This document shows positions 34,560 to 45,392 of a DNA stretch of 64,000 nt, piece by piece (position 1 is the first letter of the stretch; each line of letters begins with the position of its first letter). A program made the position numbers and the translations under genes. A model generated the notes under the pieces. The model ran no database searches and was not told the DNA's origin. It saw only the letters and a program-made list of their open reading frames with translations. This DNA is from Manis javanica (lineage: Eukaryota > Chordata > Mammalia > Pholidota > Manidae). The DNA lies in contig NC_133167.1 in the NCBI RefSeq assembly GCF_040802235.1, positions 13,260,501 to 13,324,500 on the forward strand, in the 5' to 3' direction.

Positions 34560-35190
34560 TAGTAGGATTCAAAGGGTGAGTCGTTTAAATTAGGTTAATA
34601 GAAAAAAAAAAACACACAGTAACTTTATTTCTTCAGTCTGGAAGAATTAGACTAAACATTTATTGAGTACCTATATTTCCAAAGGCTTGCAAAACCGTAC
34701 CTACACAATCACACCTCGAGTTTACAGTATCTGCTGGCAAAGAAAATAAAAACTGCCAGACTCCATCGAATGATAAACTGGCAGTGATTATCTGTTTTAT
34801 GAAAGCTTCATTTCTTTCCAAGACAATTCACAGTAGGACTTTTCTCCATAGGAATCTCCCCAGGAAAACTTAATATATGATTCAATTTACACACAAGCTC
34901 TCAGAAATTTATCTACAAGGTCAACCGCGGTTGTAGTAATGTTTTTGTTCTACAGAGGTTCTCAACAGGGGTTAGGAAATCCAGTCAGAGAATTGTGGGA
35001 GCCATTTTGGTTCTTCCGTGTATTTCATCTCATTTCTCGACTCCCTCTAGTGTCCGGAAAGAATAAAGTCCGTTGTTACGGATGGTGACGACGGCAACCA
35101 TCCTTTTGAAAAGCAGCAAATTAAGCATTTTGAGTATGATTGGAAAAGGACAGGAGGAATCTTTCCATTGCAAACTATGTGTTAAAATGA
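34560..35190. other. Non-repeat stretch with a 12-bp palindrome and a CpG cluster
   Basis: A perfect palindrome CAACCGCGGTTG lies at 34922-34933. Between about 35015 and 35095 there are seven CpGs, far more than the CpG-poor surroundings, plus a YY1-like GCCATTTT (about 35002). I find no repeat that explains it; it could be a regulatory element or the remnant of one. Confidence 0.4.
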
Positions 35191-35194
35191 TATT

Positions 35195-35410
35195 TCTAAG
35201 ATTTTTCTTTTCTTTCTTTCAGCTTTATTGAGGTATAATTAACAAATAAAATTGTAAGATATTTAAATTATACAACTTGATGATTTGATATACATAAACA
35301 TTGTTAAAAGATTCTTTCTCCCCCATCAATCTATCACCTCACATATTTACCTTCTTTCCCTTTTTTGGTGAGAGCACTTAACATTTTCTGCTCTAAGGTA
35401 CACACAAACA
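35195..35410 (-). mobile_element. Old L1 (L1MA/MB-like) 3' end
   Basis: Plus-strand 'ctttattgaggtataattaa', 'caaataaaattgtaagatat' and 'acttgatgatttgatataca' are the reverse of a well-known L1M 3' UTR end. A T/C-rich start represents the A tail. Confidence 0.82.
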
Positions 35411-35479
35411 CAAAAATGTATCTAAAAGAAAATATATACAGTGGCTTATTGGCTCGCTAATTTACATATTTATGCACGT

Positions 35480-36020
35480 GATTAGAAATTCAAAGATGAT
35501 GGTGTGGCACAAAATAAACACAGAAAGTCTCCCTTTTGCCTTCAGTTTTACTCCTCTAAAGGAATTCCTATTAACACCTCCTCATCAATTTCAGGAAATG
35601 CAGACAAATTAAAATCATAGGCATCTTACAGATTGTATATATCTATATAGAAAAGTGCCTGTTAAAAATTATATAAAAAGGATCAAAGTGTTTTGCATTT
35701 TGTTCTTTTCATTTACTCTTAGGAATATTTCTAAAGCACCACTTAATTTTTTGACAGTTATATAGTATTCCTAAGTTTTGATACATAATTACATAGTATC
35801 CCTCTACTTGGTTGTACTCTTATTTTTATAGTTCTATATTGATGGACTTTTTACTACTAGAAATAGTGCTTCATTGGACATTCTTATACATATATATCTT
35901 GAAAATTTGGGGGGTGTATGTAAGAATGAATAGAAATCTCTAAGTCAAAGAGTAGAAAACTTGTAGTTATTAAAATATCATTAATTTTCAAAGTAACTAT
36001 GCTAATTTATTCTTACAGGT
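35480..36020 (-). mobile_element. Old L1 ORF2 3'-end fragment
   Basis: Plus-strand 'agttatatagtattcctaag', 'gttctatattgatggacttt' and 'agtgcttcattggacattct' are the decayed reverse of the L1 ORF2 C-terminal region. No frame remains. Confidence 0.55.
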
Positions 36021-36269
36021 TTTAGCTTTTTATTACCAATTTTGGTATGTTAGATATGAAACCAACAACAATGGAGAAATAAAAAAAATCCTTAGTTGAT
36101 TTGGAATCACAAGTACAGAACTTTTTGCTTATTACAGATTTCACCTGAAGTTTAAATAAGAAAATCTCACTTTAGAGCATTTGTTTAGAACTTAAGTTCA
36201 GTAGGTGATATAATGTTCAGTAGTCTCTTGGCATGATAAGGTATATGATTGTTATTCAAAGGTACAGAT

Positions 36270-36303
36270 TTTTTTTTATTAAAGTATCATTGATCTACAA
36301 TCT
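36270..36303 (-). mobile_element. Very short L1 3' tail
   Basis: A T-run followed by 'attaaagtatcattgatcta' matches the 3' terminus of an L1 family in reverse. About 35 bp, heavily truncated. Confidence 0.45.
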
Positions 36304-36439
36304 TGGCAATGAGAGCCAACCTTATTTACCAGTTGCCTGAGAAACTCACTTTTCTGGGCTGCATCTCTGAAACTGAAATATTAAAGAATATATTTTATAA
36401 GACCTTCATATGTTGATCTGTGTACCAAATAGGCTTACC

Positions 36440-36872
36440 ACTTGTATTTATGTGCTAGGGTTGCCATAGCAAGCCACAGACTGGGTGGCTTAAACAACAG
36501 ATATTTATTTTCTCGCTGGCCTGGAGGCAGGATGCACATGATCAAGGTGTTAGGGGGGTTGGCTTCTCCTGAGGTCTCTCTCCTGGGCTTGCAGATGGTC
36601 ACTTCCTTGCTGTGTCCCCCAATGACCTTTTTCCTCTGTGTGAGCACCTCACTGGTGTCTCTCTCTGAATATCTGGATTTCCTCATTATGTAAGAACAGT
36701 AGTCAGATTGGTTTAAGACCCACCCATCTGACCTCATGTAACCTCAGTTGCCTCTTGAAAGGCCCTGTCTCCAAATACAGACACATTCTAAGTGACTACA
36801 GACTAAACCCTAAGGGTCAGGAGTTCAACATGAGAATTCTAGGAGAACAAAATTCAGCCCATAATACTGATC
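36440..36872 (-). mobile_element. MLT1 LTR, minus orientation
   Basis: Complete and easily read in reverse: plus-strand 'agggttgccatagcaagcca', 'ctgggtggcttaaacaacag', 'atttattttctcgctggcct', 'gtcagattggtttaagaccc' and 'aacaaaattcagcccataat'. This is an MLT1-class LTR. Open frames of 83-100 codons on both strands are incidental. Confidence 0.85.
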
Positions 36873-37011
36873 TAATTCAAAATAATCTGCAGTGTTACTA
36901 ATAATCTGAAGGAAGGAATTAACCTACACCAAAAATTGAGCTCATCTGAATGGGCAAGAATGAGCTAGTGTGTGGATAGAATCAGCTAGAAATCATTCAT
37001 ACTTGTTTTTA

Positions 37012-37041
37012 GTATATGTATATATATATATATATATATAA
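37012..37041. repeat. (TA)n microsatellite
   Basis: About 13 TA units, followed directly by a MIR fragment. Confidence 0.93.
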
Positions 37042-37054
37042 ACTCTGATCTTAG

Positions 37055-37245
37055 GCAAATTACCAAATAAAACTCTTTCTGTCTCAGTTTCCTCAGCATT
37101 AAAATTGGAGTGAAAAGAGTGCCCCTCATTGGGACTGTGCAGGATTAAATGAGTTTATCCATACAAAGTGCTTGTAACAGTGTCTGGTACACGGTGTGGG
37201 CATTAAGCCTTTGCTAATTTTGTTGTTGTCATTAAGAAGAAGTTA
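37055..37245 (+). repeat. MIR SINE
   Basis: 'tctgtctcagtttcctcagc', 'tgtgcaggattaaatgagtt', 'aagtgcttgtaacagtgtct' and 'ggtacacggtgtgggcatta' are the MIR 3' half on the plus strand. Confidence 0.8.
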
Positions 37246-37753
37246 GGCTATATTGGATACTTGGAAAATTTCTAGAGATCACAGAGTGAATTACATGGAA
37301 AATGATGAGCAGGCATGCTAAAGACCACGGTGGTATATGTGAGACAGTTTTTACTTTTATCAGGAGCATGGTGATATTTTGAGGGTGAAACAGGAAAAGT
37401 CTTGAAGCCAGAGCAGTCTGACATGCAGCAGGACATTCTGACTAGGTCATTTTGACATGGCATTTTGGCAGCAGTGAGGCTTTGATGTGCTCACATTTTC
37501 TTTATCACATAAAGCAGCTGCTCAAAATGTAAAAGCCCTGTTTTATTACCAAATAAAAACAAATAAAGATATCTCTGAATCCTCCCCACCTTTATGCAGT
37601 ATATTCCCGACACCCCCTCCTTTCCCTGGATGTGCATTTCAGTCTTGTGTGTATTTTTATCCTCCCAATTTAACTGATAATAAGTACTTTTGCCATTGTA
37701 ATAAAAATAGAAGGATATAGGAAAGGATTTTTGGCATGCTTTCATTATGTTTC

Positions 37754-37861
37754 CTTATACTTTGGAGAAAGAGCTTTGCTAGATGTATACTTCGTATTTT
37801 TTTTTTTTTTTTTTTTTGGTATACTTCGTATTTTTATACTTTGGAGAAAGAGCTTTGCTAG
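37754..37861. repeat. Mirror-ordered local duplication around a T21 run
   Basis: Two local modules each occur twice, in the order A-B-T21-B-A. A is 'tactttggagaaagagcttt' plus GCTAG (about 37758-37782 and 37837-37861), and B is TATACTTCGTATTTT (about 37787 and 37820). All copies are in the same orientation, so this is not a hairpin. It looks like a templated insertion with duplication. Confidence 0.85.
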
Positions 37862-40015
37862 TGGTTCTGCCTGATTACCTGAAACCCTCTAAAACAAGGT
37901 ATTTCGAGAAAGCTGCTGTGGGGTGAGTGGCAACTCAGTTAAATGCAATAGAGCTCTGAAGCAAAGATGAAGTCTGAATCTGGCGATAAATCAAAACCAA
38001 AGATAACTGCACTACTTTTCATAGCAAATTGTCAATTATAAATTGGCACTGACAAAATCACTAAATCACTTCTGTCTCCAAGGAAAATATAATAATGCAC
38101 AAATTCAGATAATGATACTCAGTGGAAATTGGACAAAAGATTGATAGATAGCATTTATTTAATGATTGATTGGTAGGAAAGCTGTCCTATCAGTACAGTG
38201 TGAATTGTATACACATAAGATGGCATTTTTGGAGTTACGTGCTGCCATAGTCCTAATGCAAGATTTCTACACAATGGCCTTAAGAGTGGATATTTGAAGT
38301 GTTTCTGCAGACCCTCTTTCTCTGCATTCAAGTTCTCTCTCCCTTCTCAGTGTTGGTTTTGAGATGGACAAAGCTAGAAAGAAATGCATCTAGGGAAACT
38401 CCAAGTCTCTAGTTCAAGATTCTGGTAACCCTACATGTGGCAAGATTTTCTGTGTGTTTAAATGTACTTTTAATTAAGAAAGGAATGCTAGGCTAATGTT
38501 ACTTAATAGCCCATTTTTCAAAATCTGTTGATTTGAGGGCAAATTTTATGGCAAAGTTTGTCCATAACATGCTTAAAAGCTGACACACACCTCCAAGTAT
38601 TTCTTTCTGCTCTGGAGAGCAAATACCAAGCTCTGCACCAAAGGGGGGACCTGAGAACCAAAGCAGAGACTTACCTCGGCCCCCTGTGCTACAACGGCCC
38701 AGCCTGCTCAAGGCCCACAGCCGGGATGGGCAGGTGTGGTTCATGATCTGCACAGCTGCAGAGGCCTTGTTTGTTGACTACAGAAAGGAGGCATTATCCT
38801 GTAATACAAAAATCAGGTCATGTTCTCTTTTAATTCTTAACTGGCTACACCCTAAGCCCCTCCTGACCTAACTTAACTGGGCAAACTCATGTCCCTCTCA
38901 CATGCATCTCGCAGTGACTTCTGGGGGTTGGTGTTGGGTCTGTCACAGGACCCAGGGGCTACTATCTCATCTTTCTCTGCTCCTGCCGGCTTGTCCTGCC
39001 ACCACTCCACATCTGCCCCTGGGCCACTGGACCCTTGCACAAGCCTTGCCTGGAGGGGACCCCACCTGGGAGGATGATTATATTGATTCCTCCACTGCTG
39101 TTCCCTAATCGCAGGGCCTGCCCTCTTGGCTCTTTACATCACAGCTAAAACCAGGTGTAACTTTGGACATGGCTACTTGTCCAAAGGCTTGGGAAAGAAA
39201 AAGAGAGAGAGGGAGACAGATGCATGCTACCATTCCCCCTACACCCTCCCCATGAGAAAAGGCATATAAAGAGCATTTAAAAGATTTTCTATATAATAGG
39301 CCATAAAAATATTCTTAACAATAAAGAATCCAGTATTACATGGACCCCATATTCTAAGCATGACAAAATACATTCAGAAATCAGAAATAAAAAGAAATGG
39401 AGAAAATGCCCATATATTTCTGTATTTAAAAATCCTCACACTCCTAAATAATTTATGGGTTAGACAAGAAGTTACCATGACAATTATGAAACATATAGTA
39501 CTAACTGAATGATGTCAGAATCAGCCTATATCAAAACATTAGAGATATAGCCAAAGAGGTTCTTATAATTAGCCCAAGAAACCCTGGGCAAACTGAAATG
39601 ATCAGATGGCAAATGAACAAACAAAAAAAACCCCTGCCTTATAAGGGAAAGGCACCAAATAATTAAGAATTTTTATGGGTAATTTTACCAAGCCTTCTGG
39701 CACTAATAATCTCTATTTTATACAAATTGTTTGTGGGATCTGCAAAGGTCACACATAATCTCCTTCTGTTATTATTTTTTCTTTGAGCCTTTCTATGGAC
39801 TCTATGTTTTAGAGAAGCCATAATTTGTTTAACTTATCTGGTTTCATGAAGACCTACTTATCGAAAATTTGTAATCATTTCAGATAATACTAATGTATGT
39901 TTTAGTCTGGCTTTGCTTAATGTTTCTTTCCTCCTTTCTTCTTGAATTCTTCTTTCTTCTTAAATCTAAGGTGGGGTTTTCTTGTCATGGTTGTTCTGTT
40001 TTGTTTTAAACTATT
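37862..40015. other. Unassigned sequence
   Basis: No gene was recognised. A GC-richer stretch at about 38630-39130 carries several short overlapping frames on both strands without domains; part of it (about 38820-38870) could be a decayed L2/MIR fragment. Confidence 0.4.
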
Positions 40016-40019
40016 GCTT

Positions 40020-40680
40020 CTCAGCTTTGAGTGAGGGTGCTCTTCCCGGACCAGCTACTTTCCGGAGAGCAGAGGTGGGAGCCAACCAGGGGGTGCTGGC
40101 AGCTTAGATTTGGGTCAGCTGCTTTTTGTCTCCAAACATTTTCTCATCAACAGTCTGCACCAGGGAGTTTAATCCCAGCTTAGATCAGCCTTTGTCGCGA
40201 CCCTTCAAGGACTGAAGCAACACGCCCAAGATCTTGATTCTTCTCTAGGCTTTATTGTCTAATCTCTCACGGCGGTTACAGCAGTCGTCGGGCAGCTCTT
40301 TTTCCCTCCCGGTGGGCTCCCTTATATTCAGTCACCCAACCAATCCGGGACAGTATCATGCGTGACCTTTAAGCGGATAGGTGTCACGCGCCACTCTAAG
40401 CGGGCAGCACGAGCTGTGCACAGGTACGGAAGTCTGCTGGGCCAATCCCCAACAGGGAAGCAGGCGCCATCTTTAGGGCATTGTCCAGCTGGAGTGGGGT
40501 CAGCCTCGGCCGTAGGCCGGGCCCCCACAAGCCTTGACCAGGAACTTACCATTTCCCCACTCTCTGGCCACACCGTTAGCCTTTTTCTTGCACTGATGTC
40601 CTGTCTTCATCTCCTTGAAACTCTATCTTTCCCGCCTCTCTAAGATATCAAGAGGGTTTAGGGAAATTCTTACACCTGAC
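40020..40680 (-). mobile_element. CpG-rich ERV LTR
   Basis: On the minus strand a TATA-like ATATAAG (complement of 40321-40327) is followed about 70 bp later by AATAAAG (AATAAA complement of 40251-40256) and a U5-like region. This is the promoter/R/poly(A) arrangement of a retroviral LTR. The U3 part is GC-rich with many CpGs. No primer-binding site follows the left end, so it is either a solo LTR or the 3' LTR of a decayed provirus. U3-like or internal sequence may extend right to about 40975. The 81- and 93-codon frames within it are not genes. Confidence 0.72.
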
Positions 40681-41765
40681 CATGGACCCTGATGAAGTCA
40701 GAGCCTCTTCCTCAAATCTGCAGTGACCAGTGGCCTGTCCCTCACTGATCCACTTAGCTGTCCACCTTCATTTGTGTGGTTTGAGGTTATGGGTGTTCTG
40801 TATTTCTAATGAAGAAGACATTACCTTGTCCTTGATCTCCCTGGTTGTTTCTGCTTTCATTCAGTGAGAAGACACAAGAAAAATATCTTGACATCGCTGC
40901 CTAAAACTAGTAGACCCCCTCGTTGTTGTAGTAACCCAGGACTATAGGGATTTTCTAGCCCACAGGTCCACACCCAAGTAAGATATTTGAGGGAGTTAAT
41001 GTCAGAAATTCACCTTTTATTTAAGAAATTAAGAAATAGGTAGAATATGAGTTAGGGCTGCATTGATATTCTTACTAAATTTTTGAAAAGCAATTTCAAA
41101 GGCAGATCAAAATGTTCTCATAGCTGGGTCAAAACGTCCTCATCACAATATCCTCACGCCATTAAAGCAGCCATGTCAGAATACAGAGCATCATAATGCT
41201 ATGCACCTGCTGATAATATGCTGCATAGAGACCAGGGAAGGAAGGAGCTTTATTCTTCAGTGGGCGTGAGCATTTTATGCCAAAGAAAAAGGCTCATAAT
41301 CTCAAGGTAGGTGTCAAAAAGGTTACTTGTCACACATACAAACTTGTCCAAACTCCTATTGGGTCTGCGAAAAGGCTTGAAGAAAACATCAACCACCACC
41401 CTGCTTGGCTTCCCCAGACTCCTGGTGAGGGCTATTAGGTTTATTCTCAATAGTTACAAAAGATACTTAGAACCACATCTCACTTTCCTGAAGTCCATCT
41501 GCCTATACGCATGTTGAAGTTCATTTTGCAGAGTTAATGAGAGACAGGATTAATCAAGGTTGACCTGAGAATGATGATTACCTACAAACTTGGAAATGAG
41601 GATTCCCATTGGAAGAGTGAGCTAGTTTTACACAAGTGGGTGGATATTTGCCTTCCAATGTGTAGAAAGCGTCCCTGAACCAAAGTATCTCCCTTCCTGG
41701 ACTTCTGCCTTACATTTCTTAAATTACAGTCATCTAAAGTGTTTCTGGAATTGAATCAAAGGTAG
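40681..41765. other. Possible ERV-derived flank, otherwise unassigned
   Basis: The first 300 bp may be U3 or internal sequence of the adjacent minus-strand LTR element. The rest is unrecognised. Confidence 0.35.
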
Positions 41766-41769
41766 GATG

Positions 41770-41995
41770 CAGAGTGAAAACGAGAAGAACCTGGCCCCTG
41801 GACTCCAATAGCACTGAGTTCAAATCCTGACTCCATTGCTTACTAGCTGTATGGTTCACTTTGACCCTCAATTTTCCCATTTGTGTAAGGTGGCAGTAAT
41901 AACAGCTCCCTTGTAGGGCTGTCAAGAGGAATAAGTAAAATAACACAATGAGAGCATCTAGCAAAAGGCAGGTGCCCAGGAAATGGGAGCTTTAG
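41770..41995 (+). repeat. MIR SINE, near full length
   Basis: Starts 'ctggcccctggactccaata', continues 'gagttcaaatcctgactcca', 'ttgcttactagctgtatggt', 'aattttcccatttgtgtaag' and ends 'ggcaggtgcccaggaaatgg'. Good MIR order on the plus strand. Confidence 0.85.
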
Positions 41996-43195
41996 AACTC
42001 GAAAAATCTAGGACAGCACACGCATCTATAAAAGAGATGTTATCACCTAGCTTACCAGCCCCTTGGAAAAGGTGTCAGAGAAGCTGGGATAAAACACAAG
42101 TTTTGACAGATGCTTTCAACTAACAGGAACTTCTGATCTTCCTTGAGACTCCGAGTTGTTCCAACGTTCTACGTGCAGGGCAAAGGGAAAAGCAGGGGCG
42201 TGTTAAGCACTGACCCAGAAAGAATTAGAATGCTTTTTGGAATGAATGTATTTGAAGTAAATCACTCTGAGTCTAAAGGGAAGGGAAAAAGGCAGAGGGT
42301 TTAAATATCATAGGTTATGAGAATTCAAGTCTTTTGCTCTAAGCAACATAGGACTGAATGAATTAGTTGTGGATGACTGTGCAAGGGACAAGCTTTTTGA
42401 CTGTAAAATGCTGCCTTTAGGTTTAGATGTCCCTGGACCATGACATATAGTAAATGTAACATTTCTAGATTTTTTTTTCTCTATACCAGGTTCCACCCAG
42501 GAGAACAGTTAGTATATAGAGAAGTCATTCAAAAATAGGATCAGCTCATATGAATGGCTCATGAGTGAATAATATGTATTTAGGAAAGAAGTATTTACTC
42601 TGTTTCAGATAAGCTACTATGCTGAAGGCACTGACAGTGTGCGCTGACAACCTGGAAACCACATTGCCCCTTCCCTGTGGGTATCCAGATTATCACATTG
42701 CTTGACATTGCTTGCAAACAAATGCATATTTGCAACACATACCAATAAATGCATGATGTAGTTTTATGAAATAATTCTGTCCATAAAATACATATTTTAG
42801 AAGTGTGACTCTACGTTCATAATTCTTTTACAATGCACACCTTTTCCCTGCGATTCTAGGTTCTTACCATATCCTAGGCTTGAAAAACAACTTTAATCAA
42901 ATCACTTTTCTTCCATGGCTGACAATTTCTTCATCTTTCAAGTGAGATATTTAATGTCACGGTTCCCTACCTTTACCTTTTGCACCCTGCAAGGCTGAAC
43001 TTTGTAGATATGCATGTTCCTTATGTTTAGCCATGAAAATATATAAACAACCACATATGTACACAGCTAAGAGCAGAAGCCTTCATGTTGCTATGGTAAT
43101 ACCAAGGGTACAACTCTACCAAGGTCCACAAACACAATCATGTTAGCAAAACACTTCAACATGATTACCCTTAACTTTGAATGCATCAAGTTGAT
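41996..43195. other. Unassigned sequence
   Basis: No recognised gene or repeat. Confidence 0.4.
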
Positions 43196-43200
43196 GTCTG

Positions 43201-43257
43201 AAGGAGACTATTTTTTTCAGTACTTTGAGCAAAAGTACTGAAAAAAAAAGTCTCCTT
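43201..43257. repeat. Near-perfect 26-bp hairpin with a 5-base loop
   Basis: The left arm starts AAGGAGACTA and ends CAGTACTTT; the right arm starts AAAGTACTG and ends GTCTCCTT. The arms pair over 26 bp with a single A/A mismatch in the T/A tract, around a GAGCA loop. It matches no MITE I know (it is not MADE1-like). Confidence 0.93.
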
Positions 43258-44306
43258 TCTATCAGAAAATCAGAATCTCTTCCAATTGTTCCTCAGAAAA
43301 GATGGCAAATGATTGAAAATATCAATTTTCATCACACTGTGGCAAAGATGAAATAGCCTAGGAAGAATTTTTTTTTAAGTAAGGAACCGAAAGAATGACA
43401 CTAGGAAGTTTGAAAGGAGGCTTTTAGGAAGTTTGAAATGAAGCTTTCAAATAAATTACCTTTCATCATAACTAATTTCCTTGATACAAGTTTCTCTTGC
43501 CCGTTTCTCCAAAAAGCTTACATAAATATTGGTAGGAACATGAAGTCACAGGTGTACTTAAAGTACCGAGCACTTCTTAGGTATTTAGCAAATATTATTC
43601 CCTTTCCTTAAACCATTTGACCTTCTAATTTATAGTTTCTATTTTTCAGAATGCAACTTCTGAATTCCAAAAGACAACCAAGTTAAGGAATTCAGTGTTC
43701 AGGATATATATTTTAGTTGGTTGTCTGAAGATTAACATTTGCTCATGAAGATCTTTCTAAAAGATCTTGTTTAATATCTCAGTAAAACAGTCGTGTGAAC
43801 TTGATTGAATTTTAAAATAGTACTGAATTTTGATAACTGAGGATTTCTCAGGCCATGGGCCATCATGTCAATCCTTACTGCAGTACCTGTTAAGAGGGAA
43901 ATATGAGGGATGTGAATAAATGTGTGATAGTGTCAGAAAATAACCTTAAAGCAATAGAATTTTAAAAGCAATCAATATCCTTTGGTTTTGTTTTTTCTTT
44001 TAGAGATGATGGTGAATTAAAAATAAATTTAATAAATTGAAGTCTCTGATTATTGGTTTTTAGTTAATTAGTTCTTTACTATATCTTAGTAGCAAAATAT
44101 CTGTTTCATTTGTAGGCATGGCAACAAGAGTAGAGAATGCTGATTAAATCTAAAATGAATTTGGTTTTCAGTCATCAAAAATATTAAGATTTGACTGTAG
44201 TTTCTGAAAAAGAAACCAACTTTGGTGTTAAAAAGAATCATGTTTATTCATATTCATTTCTGTTACTGTATAACAGTGTTATTATGTTTTTTTATTATAT
44301 ACCTAT
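43258..44306. other. Unassigned AT-rich sequence
   Basis: No recognised gene or repeat. It is the left flank of the large L1 insertion. Confidence 0.45.
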
Positions 44307-44318
44307 GATAGAACTTTT
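44307..44318. repeat. Target-site duplication, left copy (GATAGAACTTTT)
   Basis: Twelve bases identical to those directly right of the L1 5' end at 52749-52760. The T's merge with the T-run that represents the distal A tail. On the minus strand the repeat begins AAAAG, fitting L1 endonuclease cleavage. Confidence 0.9.
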
Positions 44319-44324
44319 TTTTTT

Positions 44325-44424
44325 AACATTTCACTGTGTTCCCTTTATAAGAAACCATGAGAAACATTTAATCTAAAACTTAAGTTCTAGCTAAAGGTGT
44401 CCTTCTGCTAAGCAACCAATTTGC
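44325..44424 (-). other. Distal transduced tag (about 100 bp)
   Basis: Lies between the A-run of the retroviral retrocopy and the final A tail. It matches nothing I recognise and is probably single-copy flank of the source locus. An ATTAAA (complement of about 44370-44375) about 45 bp upstream of the final tail may be the poly(A) signal used. Confidence 0.6.
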
Positions 44425-44437
44425 TTTTTTTTTTTTT

Positions 44438-44760
44438 GAGGGGGCATCTCTCATATTTATTGATCAAATGGTTGTTAACAACAATAAAATTCAGTATAAG
44501 GGGGTCAATGCTCAATGTACAATCATTAATCCATCTCAAGCCTAATTCTCATCAGTCTCCAATCTTCTGAAGCATAACGAACAAGTTCTTACATGGTGAA
44601 CAAATTCTTACATAGTGAATAAGTTCTTACATGGTGAACAGTGCAAGGGCAGTCATCACAGAAACTTTCGGTTTTGATCACGCATTATGAACTATAAACA
44701 ATCAGGTCAAATACGAATATTCGTTTGATTTTTATACTTGATTTATATGTGGATCCCACA
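44438..44760 (-). other. ERV 3' LTR (U3-R part)
   Basis: Begins TGTGGGATCC directly after the polypurine tract and ends just past AATAAA (complement of 44456-44461). It contains a 12-bp palindrome ACGAATATTCGT (44713-44724) and three exact-length 19-bp tandem units (44583-44639). U5 is absent, as in a processed transcript. Confidence 0.72.
44583..44639. repeat. 19-bp x3 tandem repeat within the LTR
   Basis: Units AAGTTCTTACATGGTGAAC, AAATTCTTACATAGTGAAT and AAGTTCTTACATGGTGAAC; the first and third are identical. LTR tandem repeats often act as enhancers. Confidence 0.93.
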
Positions 44761-45392
44761 TTTCTCCCTTTATTATTATTATTATTTTTATTTTTAATAA
44801 AATGCTGAAGTGGTAGGTAGATGCAAGATAAAGGTAGTAAACATAGTTTAGTGCTGTAAGAGAGCAAATGTAGATGATCAGGTGTGTGCCTGTAGACTAA
44901 GTATTAATCCAAGCTAGACAAGGGCAGCAAAACATCCACGGATGCAGAAGATTTCTCTCAAAGCAGGGGTGTGAGGTTCTGAGCCTCACCTCTGTTGATC
45001 CCCAATTTCTCACCTGATGGCCCCCCTGTGACTGTGCCTGTCTTAGGTTGTTCCTCCCTTGAGGAATCTTACCCGTCTCTGGCTAACCAGTCATCTTCCG
45101 GGGCCATACAGGGAAATGTAAAGTTGGTAAGTGAGAGAGAAGCCATATTGTTTGCAAAGGTTAGCTTTTTACTTCTTTGCACATTTATGCCCTGTGGCTT
45201 CTATGCCCAGCACTTGTCTCGAGGTATCTTTACCACCTGGAGGAATTATGATACTCGGTAAATTCAATATGAGGCACAAATTCTATTTAAGGGTTGTAAT
45301 TAGGAAGGAAGAAGAAAAGCTATAGAGGTAGCATATGGAAGAAAACATGGGAGGATTGATTATTTCTTTGACATATCTTCTTGTAGAGTACC

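Noticed and set aside
43201..43257. The hairpin as a MADE1-type mariner MITE
   Set aside because: The arm sequence and length do not fit that family as I remember it, and no TA duplication is evident.
44583..44639. Three spaced 19-bp units considered as a CRISPR-like array
   Set aside because: The units are directly adjacent without spacers and lie in a mammalian LTR.
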